NCBI RefSeq assembly: GCF_019966515.1
Contig: NZ_JAIMIB010000026.1
Coordinates: 1 to 33,111, forward strand
From: Roseovarius aestuarii
GTDB lineage: Bacteria > Pseudomonadota > Alphaproteobacteria > Rhodobacterales > Rhodobacteraceae
Reading direction: 5' to 3'
Length of the DNA stretch: 33,111 nucleotides
Shown here piece after piece: positions 1-8,499 of the stretch. The translations under genes were made by a program, and so were the position numbers. The notes under the pieces are model-generated. The model was not told where the DNA came from. It saw only the letters and a program-made list of their open reading frames with translations, and did no database searches. The stretch's first letter is position 1, and the number at the start of each line of letters is the position of its first letter.

Positions 1-268
1 CCCAAAAAACAGGCGCCCCCAAAGCAGCTTAAAACACACCCAAAATTAACAAACATAAAACCCAAAATACCAAAATATCTCACATTCTTTATACCTTTTA
101 GCTTGTCAGCACCCCCCGAACACCCGCACCGCCCATATGCTCGGATCTCAGGCACGCCCGGTCCAGCCGGGTTTGGGCCTGAAAGGCTGGACACGTGCCG
201 CAATTTACCGCTACCTGAACTGGCCCTTTCAGGCGCGCCTGCATGCGTCCGACCCGTTGAAGGATTCG
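1..268. other. AT-rich 5' region, no confident gene
   Basis: The first 110 bases are much richer in A/T than the rest of the window and carry the string CCCAAAA three times (about 1, 39 and 61). A TTTATACC element near 89 could be a -10 box for the downstream sulfotransferase-like gene. The reading frame of that gene stays open upstream to an ATG at 137, but that ATG has no ribosome binding site, so 137-268 may be leader or an N-terminal extension. Confidence 0.4.
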
Positions 269-952
269 ATGAAAATTCAGGATAAAAAACCGATAATATG
301 TTTGCTGCACCCGGGGAAAACCGGCGGCACCTACCTGAAATCTGTGATGCGACATAACAAAGGGGCGTGGACCCGCCGGATCAAATTGCTGAGCCATCGA
401 GAGACCGCCGCGACGACCGCGCAGGAATTCGGGCCGGATCGCAAACTGGCCTTTAGCTTTCGCCATCCCACCGATCGATTTATCTCGGCCTTTCAAAGCA
501 GGCGGCGGCAGGGGCGGCCAACCTACAACAGGATGTGGTCGCCCGCCGAGGCGACGGCATTCCTGTATTTCGACACGCCGAACGAGCTGGCCGAAGCACT
601 GGATTCAGAGAATGACAGAATGCGATCAGCAGCCTATTTCGCGTTCAACTCGATCATGCATATCCGGTCGAACTATGCGTTTTATTTTGAAAATCTGTAT
701 ACGCTGGCGAATGAGGCCGAGAATATCGAAGCCTGTATCGATGTCAGCAACCTGACCGAAAAATTGCCGGAATTTCTGACCCGTCTGGGTGTTGCAGATT
801 TCGAAATTCCGAGAGGCGCGGAAAAACACGCCAACCCCGACCCGGCACAACCCCTTTCGGAAAGGGCACTAGCCAATCTCGCGGAATTCTGGGCGGAGGA
901 ATACGAATTTTACAATGCGTTTAAGGAAATCGAGACATCGTTAAGCGCGTGA
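269..952 (+). CDS. sulfotransferase-like protein
   Basis: Predicted cytoplasmic protein of 227 aa. Residues 12-22 (LLHPGKTGGTY) resemble the 5'-phosphosulfate-binding loop of PAPS-dependent sulfotransferases (PKTGGT type). About 45 residues later FRHPTDRFISAF resembles the 3'-phosphate motif (RxPxxRxxSxF). These two motifs in this order and spacing are the basis of the call; the acceptor molecule cannot be read from the sequence. I chose the ATG at 269 because GAAGGA lies 5-6 bases upstream and the P-loop is normally close to the N-terminus. The frame is open to an ATG at 137, which would add 44 residues but has no Shine-Dalgarno. The gene stands alone, ahead of a thioesterase on the same strand. 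Confidence 0.6.
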   Translation: MKIQDKKPIICLLHPGKTGGTYLKSVMRHNKGAWTRRIKLLSHRETAATTAQEFGPDRKLAFSFRHPTDRFISAFQSRRRQGRPTYNRMWSPAEATAFLYFDTPNELAEALDSENDRMRSAAYFAFNSIMHIRSNYAFYFENLYTLANEAENIEACIDVSNLTEKLPEFLTRLGVADFEIPRGAEKHANPDPAQPLSERALANLAEFWAEEYEFYNAFKEIETSLSA

Positions 953-1041
953 AGCGAAGATAGGCCGCATCTCTAGTGCGTTTCGACCGCCCGGAAAGCT
1001 ACTAAGGCGCATTTGACAATAGAGCGACAACACGTCCAGCA

Positions 1042-1530
1042 ATGAACGACCCAGCCGATATACCCACACCCCTGATGTCCTCCCTTCTTGAAATCGAACC
1101 CGCATGGATCGACCACAACAACCATTTGAACATGGGGTATTATACGGTTTTGTTTGATCGCGCCGCTGACGAGGCGTTCGAGACACTCGGATTTGGACCC
1201 GCCTATATCGCGGCGACCAATTACACTACCTTCTCGGCCGAATTTCATGTCCGTTATCTGCGCGAGCTCAAGCTGGGCGACAGGGTGCGCTCGTCCTTTC
1301 GCATCCTTGATCACGACGCAAAGCGCTTTCACTCCTTTCAGGAGCTTTATCACGAAGATGGCTGGCTGGCCGCTACCGGTGAGGGCATGACCCTGCACGT
1401 CGACCTCGCAGGCCCTCGCGTCGTACCAATGCCACAGAGGATTTTCGACAGGCTTTCAGCCATGGCGGCCGATCACGCCAAAATCCCGCATCCCGACGGC
1501 GCCGGCAGGCGGATTTCCATGCGCGCCTGA
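1042..1530 (+). CDS. hotdog-fold acyl-CoA thioesterase family protein
   Basis: A 162-aa protein of the 4-hydroxybenzoyl-CoA thioesterase-like hotdog family. The signature stretch at residues 22-36 (IDHNNHLNMGYYTVL) corresponds to the family pattern D-x-N-x-H-x-N-x-x-Y, which holds the catalytic acid and the start of the hotdog helix. Length is normal for a single-domain thioesterase. It would hydrolyse an acyl-CoA thioester in the cytoplasm; the acyl group is unknown. Related thioesterases in roseobacters sit beside carnitine catabolism genes, but no such gene is visible here. The Shine-Dalgarno is weak and the first ATG of the frame was taken. It converges with the ABC transporter operon on the other strand. 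Confidence 0.7.
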   Translation: MNDPADIPTPLMSSLLEIEPAWIDHNNHLNMGYYTVLFDRAADEAFETLGFGPAYIAATNYTTFSAEFHVRYLRELKLGDRVRSSFRILDHDAKRFHSFQELYHEDGWLAATGEGMTLHVDLAGPRVVPMPQRIFDRLSAMAADHAKIPHPDGAGRRISMRA

Positions 1531-1598
1531 CATACGCAGTCAATCGGTTCGCCGCGAAATCAAAGCGCCAACGCCACAGATCAGAAGGCGCCCGCTTT

Positions 1599-1637
1599 AC
1601 GTACGTTTTCCGCGTACATCATGTACGTTCCGTACGG
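1599..1637. repeat. cluster of three GTAC-centred palindromes between convergent genes
   Basis: Three palindromes lie within 39 bases: ACGTACGT at 1599-1606, CGTACAT-C-ATGTACG at 1613-1627 (7-bp arms around one base) and CCGTACGG at 1630-1637. The GTACGTT...CCG string is partly repeated. The cluster sits just beyond the stop of the minus-strand ATPase gene and 70 bases after the thioesterase stop. There is no GC-rich stem plus T-run, so it is not a typical intrinsic terminator. Confidence 0.5.
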
Positions 1638-1660
1638 TTTTGCGCGCCGGGTCATGTGCC

Positions 1661-3667
1661 TTACAACTCTTCCAGGGGAATGTGACACCGGATCGCGTGC
1701 CCGCCGCCCGTCTCGCGCCAAGGCGGAGTTTCGTTTTCGCAGATAGACCCTTGTTTTCGCGTACATCTTCTTTGGAACGGGCATCCCCTGGCCGGGGGAG
1801 ACAGTTCCACGACGTCTTCGGCCATCAGATTGGGGGCCGCATCCGGGTCCGGCTCCAATACCGCGTTCAGCAGGACTGATGTGTAGGGATGCGACTGTTG
1901 CCCATAGACTTTTTCGGTCGGCCCGATCTCGCAGAGCCGCCCCTGATACAGCACCGCCACCCGATCCGACAGCGCCCGGACCACAGCAAGATCGTGGCTG
2001 ACGAACACATAAGTTGTATCCTTCATCTTCTTGAATTCATTAAGGAGTTCAAGCATTGCCGCCTGCACCGACACATCCAGCGCCGAGGTGATTTCATCAC
2101 AGAGCACAATTTCGGGCTCCGCCGCAAAGGCGCGTGCGATGGCGACCCGCTGTTTTTCGCCGCCCGACAACTGCCCGGGAAGCCGGTCCATGTAATGCGC
2201 GCCCAACCGAACCGTTTCCAAAATCTCGACGCTGCGATCGGTCAGCGCCTTGCCGCTCAGCCCGTCATAAAGCCGCAAGGGTTGAGCCAGGATTTCCGCC
2301 ACCGTATGCCGTGGGTTCAGGCTGTCATCCGGGTTCTGGAAAATCATCTGGATACGGCGCAGCTGCTGCGGGCGGCGCTGCTCGACCATCTCGGGCAGCG
2401 CGTTGCCATCACCCACACCAATTGTCCCGCCGCTCGGCGGCAGTAGCCCGGCAACGGCCTTCAGGATCGTTGACTTGCCCGAGCCGGATTCGCCAACCAA
2501 CCCAAGGGTTTCACCGCTTGCAATCGTGATGGTGATGTCATCGACAGTGGGCACGCCCATGCCACCACCGCCAAAGAGCCGGTCAAGCAACCCGGGCGCG
2601 GCATAGCTGATCGAAAGATCGTCCAGCACCAACGCCGGAGCGCCGTCCGGGCGGTGATGCAGCGGATCGGACCCTGCCCCGCCCGCCGTCAGTTCGTGCG
2701 ATTGCGCGTGACGCAGGCAGCGGGCCTGACTGCCCCCACCCGCGTCCAGCAATTCGGGCCGTGCGGCACGGCATTGATCATCGGCTAACGCACAGCGCGG
2801 GGCAAAGGCACATCCCGGCCCCGAACCGCCCGGCGGTGGCGGGCGCCCGTCCAGCGCCACCGGCAAATGCGGATCGCACAACCGGGGGATCGAGGCCAGA
2901 AGCGCCCGCGCATAGGGATGCGCCGGATCTTTCAGCACCTCTGCTGTCGGCCCCTGCAGGACCGCCTCTCCCGCATACATCACCATGACCCGCTCACAGG
3001 CCCGGGCGATTACCCCCAGATCATGGCTGACATAGATCATCGCCATATTACGGTCGCGGGCAAGATCCTGTAAAAGCTCTAGAATATGCGCCTGCGTGGT
3101 CACATCTAGGCCGGTGGTCGGTTCGTCCAGCAAAAGCGCGTCGGGCTCTCCGGCAAGGGCCATGGCAATGGCGACCCGCTGCTGCTGCCCGCCTGACAAC
3201 TCATGTGGAAAGCGGGTGATGATCGCCTCGGGGTCGGGCAGCCTCACCTGTGACAAAAGCTTGATGGTTCTGTCGCGATAGGCGTCTTTCTCGAGGGTGC
3301 AATGCAGTTCCAGTGCCTCGGCCATCTGCGCGCCGATCCGCATCGTAGGCGTCAGAGACTGGCCCGAATTCTGCGGGATCAGCCCCAGTTGACCACCCCG
3401 GATAGCTTCGAGTTGGTTAAGCTTGCGGGCAAACATGTCCTCGCCGTTGAAGCAAACGCTTCCCTCGATCACCCGCAACCCCTGCTTGAGAAATCCCATT
3501 GACGCCAGCGCCAGCGTGCTTTTGCCCGAGCCGCTTTCGCCAACAATGCCGATACTTTCGCCCCGGCAAACCCGCAGGTCCACATTGCGCAGAACCGGCA
3601 GGGTACGGCCCGCGCGCCCGGTGAAGCCGACGGACAGGTTGCGGATGTCGATGATTGGCCTAGCCAT
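1661..3667 (-). CDS. fused double ATP-binding subunit of a peptide/nickel-type ABC importer (DppD-DppF fusion)
   Basis: A 668-aa cytoplasmic ATPase with two complete ABC domains in one chain. Domain 1 has Walker A GESGSGKS at residues 43-50, signature LSGGQQQR and Walker B LLLDEPTTGLD. Domain 2 repeats the set (GESGSGKST near 395, LSGGEKQR, IVLCDEITSALD). Each domain ends in the oligopeptide-transporter C-terminal segment with clustered cysteines (GCAFAPRC..., GCPFQRRC...), typical of OppD/DppD and OppF/DppF. The ATG directly abuts the stop codon of the upstream permease (TGAATG), so translation is probably coupled. It would power import by the two adjacent permeases. Substrate is unknown: peptides, nickel, opines and glycosides all use this family. 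Confidence 0.9.
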   Translation of the reverse strand: MARPIIDIRNLSVGFTGRAGRTLPVLRNVDLRVCRGESIGIVGESGSGKSTLALASMGFLKQGLRVIEGSVCFNGEDMFARKLNQLEAIRGGQLGLIPQNSGQSLTPTMRIGAQMAEALELHCTLEKDAYRDRTIKLLSQVRLPDPEAIITRFPHELSGGQQQRVAIAMALAGEPDALLLDEPTTGLDVTTQAHILELLQDLARDRNMAMIYVSHDLGVIARACERVMVMYAGEAVLQGPTAEVLKDPAHPYARALLASIPRLCDPHLPVALDGRPPPPGGSGPGCAFAPRCALADDQCRAARPELLDAGGGSQARCLRHAQSHELTAGGAGSDPLHHRPDGAPALVLDDLSISYAAPGLLDRLFGGGGMGVPTVDDITITIASGETLGLVGESGSGKSTILKAVAGLLPPSGGTIGVGDGNALPEMVEQRRPQQLRRIQMIFQNPDDSLNPRHTVAEILAQPLRLYDGLSGKALTDRSVEILETVRLGAHYMDRLPGQLSGGEKQRVAIARAFAAEPEIVLCDEITSALDVSVQAAMLELLNEFKKMKDTTYVFVSHDLAVVRALSDRVAVLYQGRLCEIGPTEKVYGQQSHPYTSVLLNAVLEPDPDAAPNLMAEDVVELSPPARGCPFQRRCTRKQGSICENETPPWRETGGGHAIRCHIPLEEL

Positions 3668-4558
3668 TCAGACCACGGCCTTTCTGGCGCGGTCAATGCC
3701 CATCGCCTTGGCCAGCGCATCCGCTGTCAGGTTGATCCCGATGATCAGGGATGACAGCGCGATGACCGGCGCCAACACGCCCCAAGGTGCCAGCGGCATA
3801 TAGGCCCGCGCGTCCGAAATCATCAGCCCCCAATCCGGTGTCGGTGGCGATACGCCAAAGCCCAGAAAGGACAGCGAAGAAAAAGCGAGCAGCATCCAGG
3901 ACCACCGCATCGCCCCTTCGACCATCATCGCGTCACGCACGTTGGGCAGAAGCTCGCGCCAGACGATGCTGAGCCGACTATGCCCTCGCGCCCGCGCTGC
4001 CAGCACGAAATCGCGCGCCACGACATCATGAGTGGCCGCCCGGATAACCCGGATCACGGGAATACCGTAGAAAAAGGCCAAGGTCGGGATCATCACCTCG
4101 TTGCCGGTGCCGAAGATGGTGACCAGTACGAGCAAGGGCAACACGCCGGGGATCGACAAGAACGCATCGACGATCCGCATCGCCACCTCATCCGCCCTGC
4201 CGCCGATGAGGCCCAGCAAAACCCCCGTCACCCCGCCCCACAACAGGGCAATCGGTGTCGCAATACCCGTCACCAGCAGCGCAACACGCCCGCCCTGCAA
4301 CACACGGCTCAGGATATCGCGGCCCAGATGGTCACTTCCCAGCCAATGCTCTGCCGAGGGCCCTTCAAGGATCAGACTGGAATCCATCGACCGGAAATCA
4401 TAGCTCACGAGCCACGGGCTGATCAGCGCCAGAATGATGTGGCCCAGGACCAATGCCAGCCCGATCGCACCAGACGGTCGCGACGCCACATCCCACAGCA
4501 CCGTGCCGAACTGACCCAGTGCGGGCCGCTTTTGCTTTTGAGCTGCCGCGTCGCTCAT
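3668..4558 (-). CDS. ABC transporter permease, DppC/OppC type
   Basis: A 296-aa inner-membrane permease. An N-terminal helix (residues about 31-55) is followed by the short periplasmic loop typical of DppC, with LGSDHLGRDILSRVLQGGRVAL (the 'GTDxLGRDxxSR' family hallmark, residues about 73-94). Five further hydrophobic segments include the EAA-type loop in which AARARGHSRLSIVWRELLPN contacts the ATPase. It forms a heterodimer with the upstream DppB-type permease. Its start overlaps the dppB-type stop by 4 bases (ATGA), and its stop is directly followed by the ATG of the fused ATPase. Family is certain; substrate is not. Confidence 0.9.
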   Translation of the reverse strand: MSDAAAQKQKRPALGQFGTVLWDVASRPSGAIGLALVLGHIILALISPWLVSYDFRSMDSSLILEGPSAEHWLGSDHLGRDILSRVLQGGRVALLVTGIATPIALLWGGVTGVLLGLIGGRADEVAMRIVDAFLSIPGVLPLLVLVTIFGTGNEVMIPTLAFFYGIPVIRVIRAATHDVVARDFVLAARARGHSRLSIVWRELLPNVRDAMMVEGAMRWSWMLLAFSSLSFLGFGVSPPTPDWGLMISDARAYMPLAPWGVLAPVIALSSLIIGINLTADALAKAMGIDRARKAVV

Positions 4559-5514
4559 TTGCGCCTCATACGTTGGGTCCGCAGGCGCGGGTTAAGCAGT
4601 ATCGTCAGCATATCGGCGATCAGATTGACACCGACATAGGTCGCGGCCACGATCATCGCCAGTGCCTGAACCACCGGCAGGTCGCGATCCGAAATGGCGT
4701 CAATCATGGTTCGGCCCAGTCCTGGATAGTTGAACACCACCTCGACCACGACCACGCCGCCCAGAAGCCAGGCAACCGTCAGCGCCACCACATTGATTGC
4801 CGGTAAAAGCGCGTTGGGCAGCGCATGACGGAAAACGATCCGCCAATAGGGCACGCCCTTGAGCATCGCCATCTGTACGTAATCGCTGGCCATTGCCTCG
4901 ATCACCGACGATCGGACCATGCGCATGATATGCGCAATCATCACCATCGTCAGCACAACTGACGCCAGAATGAACTCGGGAAAGAAATCAAGCGCTGGCG
5001 CATCCGCCGGAGTCAGCACGATAGCAGGCACCCAGCCAAGCCAGATCGCAAAGATCAGGATCAGGACGGTGGCCGAGACAAATTCAGGGATCGTCATGGC
5101 AAAGATCGCACCCGTCGAAAACAGGATATCGATCCACCGGTCGCGCCAGAGCCCGGTGATCACGCCAAGCAAGATCGCCAGAGGCACCCCGACGGCAAGC
5201 GCACCTGCCGCCAGAAGGAACGAATTCTTGACGCGATCCCCCACCATCGAAGCGATGCTTTGTTGCCCGTCAGCCGAGATACCAAAATCCCCCCGGACGG
5301 CACCCGCTGCCCAATCCAGGTAGCGCGTGACCGCAGGTTTATCCAGACCAAGATCGTGTCGGCAATTCTCAAGCAGCTTGCCTTTCGCGTCGCGTTCAAG
5401 AAATGCCGTACAGGCGTCGCCGGGTAACGCTTCGACGCCAGCGAAGATGATGACCGAAACAATCCAAACGGTGACAACCCCCAAGAGCAGTCGACGCAAG
5501 AGCATTCTTAACAT
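4555..5514 (-). CDS. ABC transporter permease, DppB/OppB type
   Basis: A 319-aa inner-membrane permease, first gene of a three-gene importer operon. It begins with the usual DppB helix (RRLLLGVVTVWIVSVIIF), then a large periplasmic segment, then five more membrane helices. The EAA loop contains DYVQMAMLKGVPYWRIVFRHALPN, and the C-terminal half has the family string NYPGLGRTMIDAISDRDLPV. The Shine-Dalgarno before the ATG at 5514 is poor; a second in-frame ATG lies 9 bases on. A periplasmic substrate-binding protein normally sits next to this gene but none is present here, so the binding protein must be encoded elsewhere. The upstream gene on the same strand is a WYL regulator, 118 bases away. 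Confidence 0.9.
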   Translation of the reverse strand: MLRMLLRRLLLGVVTVWIVSVIIFAGVEALPGDACTAFLERDAKGKLLENCRHDLGLDKPAVTRYLDWAAGAVRGDFGISADGQQSIASMVGDRVKNSFLLAAGALAVGVPLAILLGVITGLWRDRWIDILFSTGAIFAMTIPEFVSATVLILIFAIWLGWVPAIVLTPADAPALDFFPEFILASVVLTMVMIAHIMRMVRSSVIEAMASDYVQMAMLKGVPYWRIVFRHALPNALLPAINVVALTVAWLLGGVVVVEVVFNYPGLGRTMIDAISDRDLPVVQALAMIVAATYVGVNLIADMLTILLNPRLRTQRMRRK

Positions 5515-5632
5515 GTATCAGGCACCGTTTCGGCAATAGATGACGTAAGACAGCCCCGAGCCGCCTCTTCGCGTCTGGCAACCCTAACCCGCTGATATTC
5601 CGCGCGTCTAGCATCTTTGGATCACGGAGACA

Positions 5633-6298
5633 TCACAACCATTCGGCATAGCTCTGCATCCACTCGCGGCGCAACGCCTCTCCTTTGCCTTCGAAACCCT
5701 CTTCCAGCCGCTCATATCGGGTTATGCGATCCGGCCGAAAGTTTCTGAAATCATTACGTAATTCGCACCAGGTGGCCAAAACGATAGCTTCGGAATGGTA
5801 GACGATTGCGAAAGGCAAAATGGTTCGGCTGGACCCGACCCCGTGGCCATCCACATAGGTTATGCAAAGCTTGCGTTCCTGGCGAATGGCGGTGCGCAGG
5901 TCCGAAAGATCAATTGCATCGGGCGCTTTTGGACCCCAGGTCGAGGAAAACAGCGCTTCGCTCAACTGCGTCGCCTCTGACAGTTTGCGGCAGGCGCGGC
6001 GCCCTGCGGCCTGCAACCCTCGGTCACCGGTTCGGGCAATCATCGCCAACCCCACGGTGACGGCCTCAGCTTCCTCGATATCAAAATTGATCGGCGGCAG
6101 ATCAAAGCCCGGTCGCATGATATACCCAACCCCCGCCGCCCCATCTATCGGCACCCGCATCGCCTGAAGCGAGGCAATGTCGCGGTAAATGGTGCGCGGG
6201 GTGACTTCGAGCTCCTCCGCTATCTGCGCCGCTGTGCGCGGCTTGCTTGCATTGCGAAGAAGCTGAATGATTTCGAACATCCGGGTTGAACGGGCCAC
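5633..6298 (-). CDS. YafY-family transcriptional regulator (HTH + WYL domain)
   Basis: A 221-aa DNA-binding protein. Residues 7-60 form a DeoR/HTH_11-type winged helix (IAEELEVTPRTIYRDIASLQ), followed by a linker and a WYL domain (about 135-210: LCITYVDGHG..., ATWCELRNDFRNFRPDRI), a module thought to sense ligands. The start is GTG at 6298 because AAAGGA lies 7-8 bases upstream. The alternative ATG 18 bases downstream would cut into the HTH. It is divergent from the DMT transporter gene, and a 6-bp inverted repeat lies between them, so it probably controls that promoter and its own. The ABC importer follows on the same strand and could also be a target. Confidence 0.85.
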   Translation of the reverse strand: MARSTRMFEIIQLLRNASKPRTAAQIAEELEVTPRTIYRDIASLQAMRVPIDGAAGVGYIMRPGFDLPPINFDIEEAEAVTVGLAMIARTGDRGLQAAGRRACRKLSEATQLSEALFSSTWGPKAPDAIDLSDLRTAIRQERKLCITYVDGHGVGSSRTILPFAIVYHSEAIVLATWCELRNDFRNFRPDRITRYERLEEGFEGKGEALRREWMQSYAEWL

Positions 6299-6340
6299 GG
6301 GGCATCCTTTCGACGTTTTTTCCAGCCTAGCACGACACTC

Positions 6341-6358
6341 CTGACAGATACATGTCAG
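6341..6358. promoter_or_regulatory. inverted repeat, probable operator of the WYL regulator
   Basis: CTGACA-N6-TGTCAG is a perfect inverted repeat in the divergent intergenic region. Its left half also serves as a possible -35 (CTGACA) placed 17 bases before ATTAGG (6364-6369) for the plus-strand DMT gene, so a protein bound here would block that promoter. Assignment to the WYL regulator is by position only. Confidence 0.5.
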
Positions 6359-6405
6359 CAGCGATTAGGTAGGAAGGCTGAACTAACGCCCGCAGGAGCA
6401 TGCTT

Positions 6406-7314
6406 ATGACAGCCCTTTCATCCTCACGCACCACCGCCCCGTTGTCGCATATGGCAGGCGTCATCCTTGTTTGCATATCGGCGGTAGTGTTCAGCACCGC
6501 GGGCATCTTCACCAAAGGGGTCGACGCCAATGCCTGGTCGGTCATTTTCTGGCGCGGGCTGGGCGCAGCACTCCTGTCCATGGGGTATCTGTGGCTGCGC
6601 GGCGGAGTGCGTGATGAAATCGCTCGCTTTGGCTGGGTGGCGCTGCTTGCCGCCCTTGTCGCCGCGTCCGGAACCGCCGCTTTCATCCCGGCGTTCAAGC
6701 TCACCAGCGTCACCAATGTTGTTCTGATCTGGGCCACCGCCCCGTTTGTTGCCGCCGCGATCGCCTGGCTGATCATTGGTGAAAAACCGGGCCTGAAAAT
6801 CATGATCTCCAGCTTGTTGGCGCTCGTGGGCGTCGGACTAACCCTGCGCGGTTCGATCGGATCAGGCCACCTGATAGGAGACCTACTGGCCATGTGGATG
6901 ACCCTGATGATGTCCATATTCTATGTGATTTATCGCATCTGGCCCGACACGCCGACCGTGCTGCCCAACGTATTGGCGTCGGTCATTCTGCTGGTGCCCG
7001 GCGGGATGCTGGGTGCACCGCTTGCCACCAGCCACCCCGAGATCGGAATCCTGCTTTTGTTCGGCCTGGTTTTTGCCGTGGCGTCGATCACCCTAACCGA
7101 AGGCGCGCGCCGCATCCCCGCCGCGCAAACCGCCTTGCTGGGCGCGTTAGAAACACCACTTGCGCCGATCTGGGCGTGGTTGCTGCTGAGTGAGTTGCCT
7201 ACAACCTGGGCCATCACAGGTGGTGTTCTGGTGATGATCGCCGTTATTTATTCACAGACCGAACGCCGTGATACCCTGTCAAAGGGAGAAGCCACCGATG
7301 GGCATCAAGACTGA
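6406..7314 (+). CDS. DMT-superfamily transporter (EamA family)
   Basis: A 302-aa inner-membrane protein with about ten hydrophobic segments arranged as two EamA repeats. The first repeat begins GVILVCISAVVFSTAGIFTKG with the typical WSVIFWRGLGAALL following; the second ends with the family pattern LLGALETPLAPIWAWLLLSELPTTWAITGGVLVM. Such proteins export amino acids or other metabolites; substrate is unknown. I use the ATG at 6406 because AGGAG (6394-6398) lies 7 bases before it. An ATG at 6400 is only one base from that Shine-Dalgarno. The gene is divergent from a WYL regulator and overlaps the following PNPOx-like gene by 17 bases, suggesting co-transcription. Confidence 0.85.
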   Translation: MTALSSSRTTAPLSHMAGVILVCISAVVFSTAGIFTKGVDANAWSVIFWRGLGAALLSMGYLWLRGGVRDEIARFGWVALLAALVAASGTAAFIPAFKLTSVTNVVLIWATAPFVAAAIAWLIIGEKPGLKIMISSLLALVGVGLTLRGSIGSGHLIGDLLAMWMTLMMSIFYVIYRIWPDTPTVLPNVLASVILLVPGGMLGAPLATSHPEIGILLLFGLVFAVASITLTEGARRIPAAQTALLGALETPLAPIWAWLLLSELPTTWAITGGVLVMIAVIYSQTERRDTLSKGEATDGHQD

Positions 7315-7840
7315 CAAGCTGAACCGTAGTTTTCGCCGCTTCGTCGAAGGTCAGCCGCTGTTTTTCGTGGCGACAGCAGCCCCATCGGGCCGCGTTAACC
7401 TCTCACCCAAGGGGCTGGATTCGCTGCGCATTCTATCTGATACGCGCATCCTCTGGCTTAGCGTCAGTGGCAGCGGTAATGAGACCGCGGCGCATCTGCT
7501 GCAATCACCGCGCATGACGTTGATGTTCTGCGCATTTGAAGGTGATGCGCTAACCCTGCGGGTCTATGGCAGGGCCCGCGCGATCCACCCGCGCGACGCT
7601 GAGTGGGACGAACTTCATGCGCGGTTTCCCGACTATGCGGGCGCGCGGAATATCTTTGATCTGGAAATTGATCTGGTCACAACCTCCTGCGGCACCGGTG
7701 TTCCCGAAATGCCTGTCAAACGCCATCGCGCCGACACCGAACTGGTGCCGTGGTACGCGCAAATGACCCAGGAAGAGCTAAAGGCGTTCTGGGCGAAAAA
7801 GAACACGCTTGGCCTCGATGGCGATCCGACCGGGATTTAG
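7298..7840 (+). CDS. pyridoxamine 5'-phosphate oxidase-family (split-barrel flavin-binding) protein
   Basis: A 180-aa protein of the PNPOx-like split-barrel fold. Residues 15-60 (EGQPLFFVATAAPSGRVNLSPKGLDSLRIL) match the opening strands of this family, and ILWLSVSGSGNETAAHLLQSPRMTLMFCAFEG follows the usual 'GN...NxxxNPRVxLxF' region that contacts flavin. It is not the vitamin B6 enzyme PdxH itself, which is longer and has other motifs. It more likely binds FMN or F420-like cofactor in an unknown oxidoreductase or stress role. The ATG at 7298 is chosen because AAAGGGAG is about 9 bases upstream; the open frame extends back to 7268 with no ribosome site. It overlaps the end of the DMT gene. Confidence 0.75.
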   Translation: MGIKTDKLNRSFRRFVEGQPLFFVATAAPSGRVNLSPKGLDSLRILSDTRILWLSVSGSGNETAAHLLQSPRMTLMFCAFEGDALTLRVYGRARAIHPRDAEWDELHARFPDYAGARNIFDLEIDLVTTSCGTGVPEMPVKRHRADTELVPWYAQMTQEELKAFWAKKNTLGLDGDPTGI

Positions 7841-7916
7841 CGACTTCCCGCTTGCGCTAAACTGCCACGCGGCTAGGATGCGGCCTTTCTGTCGACAGCG
7901 CACTCAGGACGGTTTC

Positions 7917-8315
7917 ATGGTCGGTTACGAATACAAGGTCATCCCTGCCCCTGCGAAGGGTTTGAAGGCTCCCGGGATCAAGGGCCCCGAAGCGCGATTT
8001 GCCAACACGCTGGAAAAAAAGATGAATGAGCTGGCCGCTGACGGCTGGGAATACCAGCGCTCGGATATCCTCCCGAGCGAGGAACGGCAGGGGTTGACCT
8101 CGACCCAGACTGTCTATCGCTCGGTATTAGTCTTTCGCCGCGCGTTGACCGCTAAACCCCCCGAGGACGAAACCGAGGCATATCCGGTGACGCAGGATGA
8201 CGAGGTGCCCGTTGAAGCCGATGATCAGGAGGCATCCGACACCGCAGAGCCGGATGTTGAAACAGCAGAAGATGTGCCGGATGAGGACGCCGAGAACGAA
8301 AAAAGTCCTGCCTGA
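7917..8315 (+). CDS. DUF4177 domain-containing protein
   Basis: A 132-aa soluble protein. The first 80 residues (YEYKVIPAPAKG... FANTLEKKMNELAADGWEYQRSD... TVYRSVLVFRR) match the DUF4177 pattern, a small alpha/beta domain of unknown function common in Rhodobacteraceae. The remainder (about 90-132) is a low-complexity acidic tail rich in Asp, Glu, Pro and Ala. The start is the ATG at 7917, with AGGACGG 5 bases before it. The frame is open upstream to 7809, but that would overlap the previous gene and lacks a ribosome site. No function can be assigned. Confidence 0.75.
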   Translation: MVGYEYKVIPAPAKGLKAPGIKGPEARFANTLEKKMNELAADGWEYQRSDILPSEERQGLTSTQTVYRSVLVFRRALTAKPPEDETEAYPVTQDDEVPVEADDQEASDTAEPDVETAEDVPDEDAENEKSPA

Positions 8316-8499
8316 TCCAGTCCCGCTCCGGTCTGGCACCGCGCTGCCTTTGTCATGCCGTTTCAATTCGATGTCATGGCTTTGAGCGCCCAAGGCTCAT
8401 GCAATTTCCCGCCCAAAGCATCAAATTTTTATCGCATGCCCCCTTCTCTTTGCCGCGTTTTAGCCTAAACTTTCTGCTCCGAGTCGCAAAGGTGTTCCA

